A stretch of DNA of 13,591 bases, from NCBI GenBank assembly GCA_031383555.1, contig JANMZR010000142.1:1-13591 (forward strand). The letters are read 5' to 3'. Origin of the DNA: JANMZR01 sp031383555. GTDB taxonomy: Bacteria > Bacteroidota > Bacteroidia > Cytophagales > Spirosomataceae. Numbering within the stretch: the stretch's first letter is position 1; the number at the start of each line of letters is the position of its first letter. Both the position numbers and the translations under genes were made by a program. Positions 1 to 7,598 of this stretch are shown here, in pieces. Under the pieces are notes generated by a model. It was not told where the DNA came from and made no database searches. It saw nothing but the letters and a program-made list of their open reading frames with translations.

Positions 1-1
1 A

Positions 2-1183
2 GTGGTGGTTACTTGCAATTATCGGTTAAATGTATTCGGTTTTTTGGCCCATCCCGAGCTTTCAGCAGAGGCATCTTACAAAGGTTCAGGTAATTATGGC
101 ATGCTCGATCAAGCCGCTGCCCTAAAATGGGTGAGTAAAAACATCGCAGCTTTTGGTGGCGACCCAAAGAAAATTACAATTGCAGGTGAGTCTGCAGGAT
201 CCATTGCGGTGAGCATGCAAATGAGCTCGCCCCTTTCAAGAAACCTCATTGCTGGCGCTATTGGCGAAAGTGGTGCTGGTATAAAACCAACTATGGCACC
301 AATTCCATTAGCTGAAGCCGAAAAAACTGGGCTTGAGTTTGCCAAGGCTGCAGGAGTTAAAAACATCAAAGAATTGAGAGCACTGTCGGCCCGAGATATT
401 TATGAAATTTATGACGAGAATAGAAAATTTGCCTTCCCAATAGTGATAGACAACTATTTTATGCCAAAACCGTTGCCACAAATATTTGCAGCCAAAGAGC
501 AAGCGCAAGTGCCGCTATTATTGGGTTGGAACTCTGCTGAAATACCCGGTCAAGCTTTTATGCAAGGCAAACCATATACGGAAGAAAACTATAAAAATCG
601 ATTAAAAACTGACTATCCTGCTGATTATGAGGAGGCTTTGAAATTGTATCCATCAAGTTCTGAGAGAGAAATTGAGCTTTCGGCAACAGCTTTGGCAGCT
701 GACAGATTTATCGTTTATAGCACATGGAAATGGTTCGATTTGCACAGAAAAAATAGCTCACAACCCGTTTATAGGTATTTATATAGCAAACTTCGGCCAG
801 CATTGGTCGATAATTCTATGGCAGCTGGCTTGGCTGGAGGCACGGCCAAGAAAGACCCGAACGCTCCTGTGCCTCCCAAAGCGGTAGGTGCGCCACATGC
901 CTGCGAGATCGAATATTGCATGGGTAATTTGGATAAAATTAAAGAATTCGCCTGGACTGCCGACGATTATAAAGTGTCGGACACAATGCTCAATTATTTT
1001 GCTAATTTTATCAAAACAGGTAACCCCAATGGAGCAAAACTTCCTGAATGGACAGTTGCAAAAGCAGGGGACCAAACACCACCTGTGATGATAATTGATG
1101 TAGAGTCAAAAACTGTAAAAGCGGAAAATGACGCCCGATTTGAGTTTATGGATAGAATGTTTAAGAATAAATATAATAACTGA
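2..1183 (+). CDS. Type-B carboxylesterase, C-terminal part (5' end outside window)
   Basis: This is the last 393 codons of an alpha/beta-hydrolase of the carboxylesterase type B (para-nitrobenzyl esterase-like) family, which hydrolyses carboxylic esters. The reading frame is already open at the first base and enters mid-domain (VVVTCNYRLNVFGF), so the true start and N-terminal part, including the oxyanion-hole region, lie upstream. Visible family marks are NYGMLDQ (residues 31-37 of this fragment), the nucleophile elbow AGESAGS with Ser64, a probable acidic triad member Glu180 in GWNSAEIPG, and the catalytic His299 in GAPHACEIEY. All three triad members are therefore present and the enzyme is probably active. 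It ends at TGA and is followed after 42 bp by the PQQ dehydrogenase on the same strand, which suggests one transcript. The substrate is unknown. Family assignment is confident; export is not testable because the N-terminus is missing. Confidence 0.93.
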   Translation: MVVTCNYRLNVFGFLAHPELSAEASYKGSGNYGMLDQAAALKWVSKNIAAFGGDPKKITIAGESAGSIAVSMQMSSPLSRNLIAGAIGESGAGIKPTMAPIPLAEAEKTGLEFAKAAGVKNIKELRALSARDIYEIYDENRKFAFPIVIDNYFMPKPLPQIFAAKEQAQVPLLLGWNSAEIPGQAFMQGKPYTEENYKNRLKTDYPADYEEALKLYPSSSEREIELSATALAADRFIVYSTWKWFDLHRKNSSQPVYRYLYSKLRPALVDNSMAAGLAGGTAKKDPNAPVPPKAVGAPHACEIEYCMGNLDKIKEFAWTADDYKVSDTMLNYFANFIKTGNPNGAKLPEWTVAKAGDQTPPVMIIDVESKTVKAENDARFEFMDRMFKNKYNN

Positions 1184-1225
1184 TGGTGATTTTCAAATAT
1201 TTCTCCAATTAAAATCCAATTAAAC

Positions 1226-3328
1226 ATGAAATTAAAATTTGTAATAGGTATCAGTTTTTTAGGAGCAATTTTAGCCATAACTGCTTGGAAATCAGACAAT
1301 CCTAAATATGTCAATTGGGCTGAATATTTAGGGGGTGCAGATAGAAATCATTATTCTGAATTGACAGAAATCAATAGAGAAAATGTATCAACACTAAAAT
1401 TAACTTGGACCTATTCTTTGCCAGACTCTGGCCAAATGCAGGTGAATCCTTTGGTTATTGATGGAGTAGTTTATGGAGTGAGTGCCACAGTTCAGCCGTT
1501 TGCTCTTGATGCCGTTACAGGGAAAAATATTTGGACATTCGACGAAAAAATCAACAATTGGGCAAGTACTTCTCGTGGATTGGCTTACTGGACGGATGGA
1601 AATGAAAAGCGACTTTTACACACCATTGGGCCCTATTTATATGCTATTGATGCCCGAACGGGCAAAAAAATACCAAGCTTTGGCGAGAATGGTAGGATCG
1701 ATTTGCATAACGGTTTACCAGAAATTGCCAAAGAAAAGTTTGTTTTATCAAATACACCAGGCACTATTTATGAAGACTTGATAGTAATGCCTGTTCGGTT
1801 ATCGGAAGGTGAAGATGCCGCCCCTGGCGATATTATAGCCTATAATGTAAAAACTGGCAAATTGGCTTGGACCTTTCATACCATCCCGTACCCAGGGGAG
1901 TATGGCTATGATACCTTCCCCAAAGATGCCTTTAAAAACACGACTGGAGTTGGAGCCGCTAATTGTTGGGCTGGTATGGCTTTAGATAAGAAAAGAGGCA
2001 TAATTTATGTGCCTACTGGTTCGGCAGCTTACGACTTTTATGGTGGCAACAGAAAAGGGAAAAATCTATTTGCAAATTGCCTTTTAGCACTCAATGCACG
2101 TACAGGCAAGCGGCTTTGGCATTATCAAACAATGCATCATGATATATGGGATAGGGATCACCCGGCTCCACCCAATTTGATAACTGTAAAACACAATGGC
2201 AAAATGGTGGACGCAGTGGCACAAATGACCAAACAAGGCTATGTCTTTTTGTTTGATAGAGTAACGGGAAAGCCTCTTTTTCCAATAAATGAGTTAGCTG
2301 CCCCAAAGTCTGATATTCCTGGTGAAACTACCTGGCCTAGCCAGCCAATACCTTCAAAGCCAGCACCTTATGCACGACAGTCATTCGAACTTAAAGACGA
2401 CGATATAAGCCAGTATGCTGAAAATAGGGAAGAGCTTTTAAAGAAATTTAAAACCTATAAACGAAATCAGTTTGCGGCACCCTCTCGTGAGGGCACGGTA
2501 ATATTGCCAGGCTACGATGGCGGAGCCGAATGGGGAGGGACAGCCGCAGACCCTGAGGGAATTATTTATGTAAATAGCAACGAAATGGCTTGGATTTTGA
2601 ATATTGTTGAAAGGCCTAAAAATTCAGAACTGGCCGCCTTACCATTAGGTGAGCGTACCTACATTACAACCTGCATTCAATGCCATGGCAAAGACCTAAA
2701 GGGAAACCCTAAAAGCAATTACCCTTCATTAGTAAATATTGGGAAAAAGCTTGACAGGCAGGCTATTACAGCTTTAGTAAATAATGGAAAAGGGATGATG
2801 CCGGGCTTTAATTTTCTTAAACCAGAAGAAAAACTGGCCTTAACAGAATATCTTTTAGGCATAGAAAAAAAGGAAATCACGGCAAATAATAACATAAAAG
2901 CCGAATATAAATCACCATATCTGAGTACAGGATATAATAAATTTTTAGATAAAAATGGCCACCCGGCGATTACTCCGCCATGGGGGACTTTAAATGCTAT
3001 CGATTTAAATACAGGAGATTACCTATGGAAAATTCCTTTTGGAAATGAGCCAAATTTACCAGAAAAAGGCACAGGAACAGAAAACTACGGTGGGCCAGTA
3101 ATTACAGCAAGCGGCTTACTTTTCATAGCTGCCACTAAAGATGGGATGTTCAGAGCATTTGATAAAAAGACAGGGAAATTACTTTGGGAAACTACCCTGC
3201 CTTTTGCTGCTTTCTCAACACCAGCCACCTATTCTGTAAATGGCAAACAATTTATCGTTTTATCATGCGGAGGCACCAAACTGGGCACTCCAAAGGGCAA
3301 TATGTATGTGGCCTATGCGCTACCATGA
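1226..3328 (+). CDS. PQQ-dependent dehydrogenase with inserted cytochrome c domain
   Basis: This 700-aa quinoprotein should oxidise a sugar or alcohol in the periplasm and pass electrons from PQQ to a built-in heme and on to the respiratory chain. The N-terminus (residues 1-20) is hydrophobic after MKLK and reads as a signal peptide or membrane anchor; it has no lipobox cysteine. Beta-propeller tryptophan-type repeats recur (GKNIWTF about 99-105, GKLAWTF, GKRLWHY, GKLLWET). The stretch MHHDIWDRDHP (303-313) resembles the HHDxWDxD segment of membrane-type PQQ glucose dehydrogenases. A c-type heme domain interrupts the propeller near residues 470-550, with CIQCH at 483-487 and likely axial Met524 or Met525 before PGF; the propeller then resumes to the end. 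The start at 1226 is the only sensible ATG, 42 bp after the esterase. The exact substrate is not deducible; 'glucose dehydrogenase-like' is the family label only. Confidence 0.93.
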   Translation: MKLKFVIGISFLGAILAITAWKSDNPKYVNWAEYLGGADRNHYSELTEINRENVSTLKLTWTYSLPDSGQMQVNPLVIDGVVYGVSATVQPFALDAVTGKNIWTFDEKINNWASTSRGLAYWTDGNEKRLLHTIGPYLYAIDARTGKKIPSFGENGRIDLHNGLPEIAKEKFVLSNTPGTIYEDLIVMPVRLSEGEDAAPGDIIAYNVKTGKLAWTFHTIPYPGEYGYDTFPKDAFKNTTGVGAANCWAGMALDKKRGIIYVPTGSAAYDFYGGNRKGKNLFANCLLALNARTGKRLWHYQTMHHDIWDRDHPAPPNLITVKHNGKMVDAVAQMTKQGYVFLFDRVTGKPLFPINELAAPKSDIPGETTWPSQPIPSKPAPYARQSFELKDDDISQYAENREELLKKFKTYKRNQFAAPSREGTVILPGYDGGAEWGGTAADPEGIIYVNSNEMAWILNIVERPKNSELAALPLGERTYITTCIQCHGKDLKGNPKSNYPSLVNIGKKLDRQAITALVNNGKGMMPGFNFLKPEEKLALTEYLLGIEKKEITANNNIKAEYKSPYLSTGYNKFLDKNGHPAITPPWGTLNAIDLNTGDYLWKIPFGNEPNLPEKGTGTENYGGPVITASGLLFIAATKDGMFRAFDKKTGKLLWETTLPFAAFSTPATYSVNGKQFIVLSCGGTKLGTPKGNMYVAYALP

Positions 3329-3408
3329 GCTATTTTTTGTAAAAAATAACTATTATTTGCAGCGAAGCTTGGCTGGCCAACAAATAAGTGCTACCCGCTG
3401 TCCACTCA

Positions 3409-3446
3409 TATAAAAACGACCCGCCGATGGCAGGGTCGCTTTTATA
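3409..3446. terminator. Bidirectional intrinsic terminator between convergent genes
   Basis: A stem CGACCC (3417-3422) / GGGTCG (3433-3438) closes a 10-nt loop. After one A/C mismatch it is extended by TATAAAA (3409-3415) pairing with TTTTATA (3440-3446). The stem is GC-rich with an A tract on one side and a T tract on the other, so it can act as a terminator in both directions. It lies between the convergent PQQ dehydrogenase (+) and oxidoreductase (-) genes, where a shared terminator is expected. A second, competing pairing exists between CCGATGG (3424-3430) and CCATCGG (3453-3459), so the element may be more than a plain terminator. Confidence 0.7.
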
Positions 3447-3522
3447 CCGCTCCCATCGGGGCTATAAAACAATTTGGTCGGCTCCAACAAAGTTTTTTTT
3501 AAAATCGCAATCCTTTAAAATA

Positions 3523-4728
3523 CTATTGCTTTTCTTTCAACTTTTCAATCTGCACAATTTCTCCTGTTGCTTTCTTTTTTAAAATCACTTTCACATCGCC
3601 ATTGGGCAGTATTTCATCTTTGATAAACCAATGATCGGCATCGTATTCTTGGTAAACGGATGGCTTGGTTACTCCAACTTGTCCTCGCCAAAGCGGCAAC
3701 TCAACTGGCTCCCAAAGCTTGGTTTTGGCTGATTTATAGGCTGCATCAATAACGGCATTTACAATATAGCCATCATAAAAAGTTTCGTTGGCTTCACGGC
3801 CTTCCTCAATGGCGTTGAACATATCAGTAAACATATTGGTATAGCCAAGCTCATGGGTTTCATCGCCCACTGGGAATAGCCAGCCTGTAGCTGATTCGGC
3901 TTTTTCGGCCACATAAGCACCTTCCCCTTTGCCTGTTGTGAACATTTCAAAGCCCGTTCTCAAGAAAGTATTTACCCAAATAGTGCCTTCAGTGCCCATC
4001 ACTTCATCACGCAAATCCATGCCTCCACGGAAAGTCCAACTCACTTCAAACTGGCCAATAGCACCGTTTTCATATTTTACCAATCCAATCGCATGGTCCT
4101 CAGCATCTATAGGTTTCACTTGCGTATCAGCCCAACACATCACCTCAATAGGCCTGATATCTTTGCCAATAAAATTGCGAGATATCTCTATACAGTGGCA
4201 GCCTAAATCCAATATAGCACCACCTCCAGCTTTATCCAAATCCCAAAACCAGTCGGAGTGTGGACCGGGGTGTGTTTCACGGCTTTTCGCCCAAAGGATT
4301 CGACCAATTTGCCCTTTTTTCACTGATTCCAGCGACTTCATAAACTTAGGTGTATAACAGAGATCTTCCATGTAGCCCGCAAAAATTCCGGCCTCTTCAA
4401 CCGCTTTGGTCATTTCCAAAGCTTCGGCGGAAGTACGGCCCAATGGCTTGGTGCAAAGTACTGCTTTTTTGTGTTTTACACAGAGCATTACGGCTTCCTT
4501 ATGTACGAAATTGGGTGTGGCTATTACCACCACTTCCGTTTCTGGATGGGCGATAGCAGCCTCCATATCCGTGAAATAATGTGGAATTTGGTAGTCGGCA
4601 GCAAAGCGTTCTGCCGTCTCTTGCCTACGTGCATAGACCACATGCACACGATCCCTATTGCGCTGACCGTGAAGCGATTCAGCATAAAAACGGCCAATAA
4701 AGCCGCCACCTAAGATACAGATTTTCAT
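3523..4728 (-). CDS. Gfo/Idh/MocA-family NAD(P)-dependent oxidoreductase
   Basis: This 401-aa enzyme belongs to the glucose-fructose oxidoreductase / inositol dehydrogenase family, which oxidises or reduces sugar-like compounds with NAD(P). The N-terminal Rossmann fold shows ILGGGFIG (residues 5-12) and VVVIATPN (66-73). The usual EKP cofactor/catalytic motif appears as CTKPLG with Lys94, a conservative variant with Thr for Glu. The C-terminal domain shows AGGGAILDLGCHCIEI (167-182), with Asp174 and His178 in the usual catalytic-region positions. After about residue 340 there is a tail of roughly 60 residues beyond the common core, Lys-rich at the end. No signal peptide is visible, so it is probably cytoplasmic. 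The ATG at 4728 gives the Rossmann start directly after MK, as is usual. It is transcribed towards the PQQ gene and stands alone on its strand. The substrate is unknown; a link to sugar oxidation by the neighbours is inference from proximity. Confidence 0.92.
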   Translation of the reverse strand: MKICILGGGFIGRFYAESLHGQRNRDRVHVVYARRQETAERFAADYQIPHYFTDMEAAIAHPETEVVVIATPNFVHKEAVMLCVKHKKAVLCTKPLGRTSAEALEMTKAVEEAGIFAGYMEDLCYTPKFMKSLESVKKGQIGRILWAKSRETHPGPHSDWFWDLDKAGGGAILDLGCHCIEISRNFIGKDIRPIEVMCWADTQVKPIDAEDHAIGLVKYENGAIGQFEVSWTFRGGMDLRDEVMGTEGTIWVNTFLRTGFEMFTTGKGEGAYVAEKAESATGWLFPVGDETHELGYTNMFTDMFNAIEEGREANETFYDGYIVNAVIDAAYKSAKTKLWEPVELPLWRGQVGVTKPSVYQEYDADHWFIKDEILPNGDVKVILKKKATGEIVQIEKLKEKQ

Positions 4729-5032
4729 TTGTTTTTGTTGTTATTTTTTTGAATTTGGACAAAATAAATGGGCCATTTACTAGCGTGGTACCCGCTTTCT
4801 GTTACAGTACCCCCGAAAATATCAAGGGGCATTTTTACGCCAATCGGGATTAGCAATTAGCTTTTCGGGCTATTAAATTACTTTTTTGATTGTATTTATA
4901 AACCCTTAAACTCCGTTAGTAGCTGCCTCCAAATTCAAGGATAAGCAGCGCCGTTGGTAGTTTTTAACAGGCCGAAAAAGATGATAAAAACATACTAACG
5001 ACAACTGGTTAGTTTCTCTATGGAGGGATTAT
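4729..5032. other. Intergenic spacer, no convincing gene
   Basis: About 300 bp separate the oxidoreductase start from the end of the next minus-strand gene. It should contain the promoter of the oxidoreductase. A TTATTTTG string on the minus strand (4759-4766) is an imperfect match to the Bacteroidota -7 box TAnnTTTG, about 31 nt before the ATG, without a clear upstream TTG. Short complementary arms occur (CCCC/GGGG near 4809-4830, GCTGC at 4922-4926 with GCAGC at 4946-4950), none long enough to name. The terminator-like hairpin at 4986-5013 is listed separately. I found no long open frame or protein remnant here. Confidence 0.4.
4986..5013 (-). terminator. Candidate intrinsic terminator after the HEPN-motif gene
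   Basis: On the minus strand ACTAAC (5013-5008) pairs perfectly with GTTAGT (4999-4994) across an 8-nt loop and is followed within three bases by a run of five T (4990-4986). It sits about 20 nt past the TAA of the minus-strand gene ending at 5033. The stem is only 6 bp and AT-rich, so it would be a weak terminator. Confidence 0.4.
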
Positions 5033-5761
5033 TTATTTATCATTTAAAACAGATTGAACTTTATTCAATATACTATTTAAAAAATTATAGGTTAATAAAT
5101 TATCTTTAAATACTTCATATTCAAAACTTATAAATTCTATTAAAAATTCTTGAGATTTTACTTTTAATATAGGTAACATTTTCCCATCATAGTGAAAAAA
5201 TAAATGTCCATGTACATATCTATCTCTGTCGTAAATATAATTTGTAAAAATGGCCGTAAAATTATTTCGCTTTTCTTTTGTATTCAGTTTCTCAATTACA
5301 TGTAGGTCTGCGTTCGTTTTTATAATACAACTTAAAATATTTTTTAAATTGCCAAATGTAAGTTTATGAAAGTTATTATCAACATCGTAAATTAAACATT
5401 TTTTGCAATCACTATTTCTGTTACTGATTTCATTTATAGAATATTTTAATAAATATTTTTTTATTGTTTCCGATAAATCCCCATTAATAAACTCTCCAAG
5501 TCTGATTAATTTACCAACCCTATTTAAAACCGCTCTTGACATTTCCCAAAAATCATTATTTAGGGAGGCAGGATTAAAAAATACTGCGGGAGTCCCTTCA
5601 ATTATATCAGTAGCTTTGGTAAACAACAGTGGAACCATTAAAATATCTGCTAGCTCATTGCTTTCCATTTCATATATGTCGTGTCTTATAAAAGTCTCTA
5701 TATTTACCTCAGAGTTAGAAATTTCCAAAATTTTTGGTCTCTTAATATCGTTTTTCTTCAT
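5033..5761 (-). CDS. Hypothetical protein with HEPN-type R-x4-H motif
   Basis: I do not recognise this 242-aa protein as a named family. The start is taken at the ATG at 5761 (MKKNDIKRPK); a longer frame to a TTG at 5830 runs into a repeat-like spacer and is less likely. The sequence has no signal peptide or membrane segment, is rich in Lys, Asn and Ile, and reads as largely helical. Near the C-terminus YDRDRYVHGHLFF (176-188) contains R179-x4-H184 followed by Gly, matching the Rx4-6H signature with a polar residue after Arg that marks HEPN ribonuclease and antitoxin-type domains. A CKKC pair occurs at 119-122. A HEPN fold would suggest RNA cleavage or a toxin/defence role, but the motif is short and could be chance. 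It is the last gene of a minus-strand run of three, 104 bp after the previous stop, with a possible terminator behind it. Confidence 0.7.
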   Translation of the reverse strand: MKKNDIKRPKILEISNSEVNIETFIRHDIYEMESNELADILMVPLLFTKATDIIEGTPAVFFNPASLNNDFWEMSRAVLNRVGKLIRLGEFINGDLSETIKKYLLKYSINEISNRNSDCKKCLIYDVDNNFHKLTFGNLKNILSCIIKTNADLHVIEKLNTKEKRNNFTAIFTNYIYDRDRYVHGHLFFHYDGKMLPILKVKSQEFLIEFISFEYEVFKDNLLTYNFLNSILNKVQSVLNDK

Positions 5762-5769
5762 ATATTTTT

Positions 5770-5868
5770 TTAGCCTCGGTTTGTGTAAACCTTTCTGTAA
5801 ACACTGGCTTATCGTTTGGTGGGAACACAAACGAGGGCGGCGTGGCTTGTGGCTGATAGAGAATACTA
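5770..5868. repeat. GC-richer repeat-like patch between two AT-rich genes
   Basis: This spacer stands out by base composition from the very AT-rich genes on both sides. It contains an imperfect inverted repeat, CTCGGTTTGTGT (5775-5786) against ACACAAACGAG (5825-5835), and a nearby direct repeat of GTTTACA on the minus strand. On the minus strand a 44-codon stop-free frame (5745-5876), without a start codon, reads with a coding-like flavour (TPPSFVFPPNDKPVF). This could be a remnant of a gene, a mobile or intergenic repeat, or a structured 5' region of the next gene. I cannot decide between these from the window. Confidence 0.4.
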
Positions 5869-6492
5869 CCTTTCTGTTATCTTCAAATTATTATCAACTG
5901 TTATTTCAAATTTTATTTTTGAATTTTCTATTTTATCATCAATAATTATAAAATTTGAATTAAAGTTAATTTTCCCCCATTCAAAACTCCTAAATTTTTC
6001 TGGAATTGGAAGATTATTGATTAACATATCTTCAACAGAATAAAATATCAAATTATATATTGGAGTATTGCCCATAGACCCACCAGGTGGTGTTTCATAA
6101 TAAATTAAATAATTCTTTTTATTAACAACAAACTTTTTGATGTTGGCATAACTAGATGCCATATCTCGATTTTCAGATACCATTCTTTTTAAGATATTAT
6201 TTTTGAATTGAAATATTTCAAACTTCAATATATCGTAGTCAAATTCTCCATACTTATCTTTTTTTAGGTACCTAAAGGACATCCACAACTTGGAATTTTG
6301 ATTATCGATTTGTTCTACATTTTGTATAATATCTATACCTGAACTAACCAATTCTGCCTTATTATTTTTTAAATAATTAAAAATATGTAGTTTTATTTCG
6401 TTTGAATTTTGAGCTAAAATAATGTTTGACACCAAGCATAAAGCAATAATATGAGAGAGGCTTTTTAGGCGAGAAATTTTTATTTGACACAT
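5866..6492 (-). CDS. Exported hypothetical protein, 208 aa
   Basis: The start is set at the ATG at 6492 (MCQIKISRLKSLSH), because this places a good Sec signal peptide at the N-terminus: basic n-region, hydrophobic IIALCLVSNIIL (15-26) and an LAQ cleavage context near 26-28. The frame stays open further upstream, but those codons overlap the preceding gene and would bury the signal. An A/G-rich stretch (AAAGAAAAG) just upstream could serve as ribosome binding site. The mature part, about 180 residues, has alternating hydrophobic/polar strands (FEIFQFKNNI, KNYLIYYE, FIIIDDKI, IKFEITVD), consistent with a small beta-rich periplasmic or surface protein. There is no lipobox and no catalytic motif I recognise. 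It lies 31 bp after the GYF_2-domain gene on the same strand, so the two are probably co-transcribed and may act together at the envelope. Function unknown. Confidence 0.72.
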   Translation of the reverse strand: MCQIKISRLKSLSHIIALCLVSNIILAQNSNEIKLHIFNYLKNNKAELVSSGIDIIQNVEQIDNQNSKLWMSFRYLKKDKYGEFDYDILKFEIFQFKNNILKRMVSENRDMASSYANIKKFVVNKKNYLIYYETPPGGSMGNTPIYNLIFYSVEDMLINNLPIPEKFRSFEWGKINFNSNFIIIDDKIENSKIKFEITVDNNLKITER

Positions 6493-6523
6493 TTTATACT
6501 TTTCTTTAAAAAAATTAATAGAA

Positions 6524-7375
6524 TTAATTGCATTGATATGGGTCGTTTTCAAACGGTAAAACATTTCCTTCAACATCAACATGATAACATAGCCCTAAAT
6601 TATGGGACACAACGCCGATAATATCAAACTTTGCCTTTGAACCACGTTCTGTATTAATGTATTCCGAAACATCTAAATACCCATTTGCTGGAATATTGTT
6701 TTTAATTATCTCTTTCATTCCATGTAATTGACCATTATCTTTTATGATAAGCACATTTATCGTTACTTCTTCTAAATTATAATCAGATTTATTCACAATT
6801 GTAAATGAAACTTTTTCAAGAACACCAAAAAAATTAGCTCTTGCACTTGGGTTAGAAATTTGTATATAATTTGGCCAATTTATTCTAATATTCTTTTGCT
6901 TATCAATTTCCTGGTTTTTCTCAATTTCTTTTTGCCTTGTTATTTTCTGGACTTCAGCTTTTACAGAATTTAAGGTTTCTTCTATATTATCATTTTTTTG
7001 AATTATGGTTTCTTCAATTTTTTGTTCATTTAAAGAATTGTTATTACTTAAATTCCAAAAATGAAAGATAATCCAAATAATGATTATTATCGGAATGGTA
7101 AACAAAGCAAGTTTTTTGTAATTGAATTCTTTTTCTTCAATAAAATCATTTTCCGAACCTATAACATAATCTGGTGGTGCTTGATTATTTTCGAAATACG
7201 GAGGAGGGGTTTTTAAGAAAATTCCGCTGAGTTCGTCAATTTTTCCAGCTGTAGTCCAATTTTCTAATCCGTCATGCCAAATAGGAGTGTCTTTTTTAAT
7301 ATTTGAAGTTCTTAATTGTTCGAAATCAACAGGCCCAATCTGTTGTTTTCCATCATGATAAAAAAATTGTTTCAT
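6524..7375 (-). CDS. GYF_2 (DUF4339) domain membrane protein
   Basis: This 283-aa protein begins with a GYF_2-type domain (about residues 1-55): FFYHDGKQQIGPVDFEQL, then the typical PIWHDGLENWTTA with Trp33 and Trp40. Such domains are thought to bind proline-rich peptides and are common in bacterial membrane proteins of unknown role. A Pro-rich linker (57-69) leads to one strongly hydrophobic segment (about 89-107, LALFTIPIIIIIWIIFHFW). A Lys/Glu-rich, probably coiled-coil stretch follows (115-162), then a C-terminal beta-rich domain (165-283) that resembles a general FxLYD-like or Ig-type extracytoplasmic module. The expected topology is GYF in the cytoplasm and the C-terminal domain in the periplasm. 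It ends 31 bp before a small exported protein, suggesting an operon. The GYF_2 call is by pattern; the role is unknown. Confidence 0.78.
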   Translation of the reverse strand: MKQFFYHDGKQQIGPVDFEQLRTSNIKKDTPIWHDGLENWTTAGKIDELSGIFLKTPPPYFENNQAPPDYVIGSENDFIEEKEFNYKKLALFTIPIIIIIWIIFHFWNLSNNNSLNEQKIEETIIQKNDNIEETLNSVKAEVQKITRQKEIEKNQEIDKQKNIRINWPNYIQISNPSARANFFGVLEKVSFTIVNKSDYNLEEVTINVLIIKDNGQLHGMKEIIKNNIPANGYLDVSEYINTERGSKAKFDIIGVVSHNLGLCYHVDVEGNVLPFENDPYQCN

Positions 7376-7385
7376 ATTTAGTGAT

Positions 7386-7416
7386 CAAATTAATGGTTTT
7401 AGATTATTGTTAGCAA
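7386..7416 (-). promoter_or_regulatory. Candidate Bacteroidota-type promoter of the GYF_2 gene
   Basis: On the minus strand TTG (7416-7414) is followed 21 nt later by TAATTTG (7392-7386), close to the primary-sigma pattern of this phylum (TTG, 17-23 nt, TAnnTTTG) but one base short in the -7 box. It would place the transcript start only a few bases before the ATG at 7375, giving an almost leaderless mRNA, which lowers confidence. Confidence 0.3.
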
Positions 7417-7579
7417 TGGTATAATATTGTTATTCTCTTTTGGAAATATAATTGATTTTTTTTAATAATAAAGAATTAAAAGTAATTAAATCTTCACCAA
7501 TGTTTGTGTTTTCACAAATATTTTTTGCCGTTGTTGGTGTTATTGCCACTTTTCCTTTTCGGCTACAAACCAACTCCAG

Positions 7580-7598
7580 AGCAAGCGTCTCGCTTGCT
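7580..7598. repeat. Perfect 8-bp hairpin in GC-richer patch
   Basis: AGCAAGCG (7580-7587) and CGCTTGCT (7591-7598) form a perfect 8-bp stem with a 3-nt TCT loop. There is no T run on either side, so it is not a standard terminator. It lies in the middle of the unexplained 7376-7823 spacer, in a short stretch of higher G+C. Confidence 0.55.

Noticed and set aside
3331..3348. TATTTTTT / AAAAAATA palindrome right after the PQQ gene as a terminator
   Set aside because: It is AT-only with a 2-nt spacer, so it cannot form a stable RNA hairpin; the GC-rich stem at 3417-3438 is the better terminator.
3388..3582. 64-codon plus-strand open frame after the PQQ gene
   Set aside because: It spans the terminator hairpin and runs into the oxidoreductase gene on the other strand; no protein features.
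5762..5830. N-terminal extension of the HEPN-motif gene from a TTG at 5830
   Set aside because: It needs a rare TTG start and would encode residues from the repeat-like patch; the ATG at 5761 gives a natural Lys-rich start.
5403..5945. 180-codon open frame on the plus strand
   Set aside because: It runs antisense through the HEPN-motif gene, has low-complexity Phe/Leu/Ser content typical of a shadow of AT-rich coding DNA, and has no domain.
6493..6582. Longer start of the exported 208-aa protein
   Set aside because: It would overlap the end of the GYF_2 gene and place about 30 residues before the signal peptide, which would destroy export.
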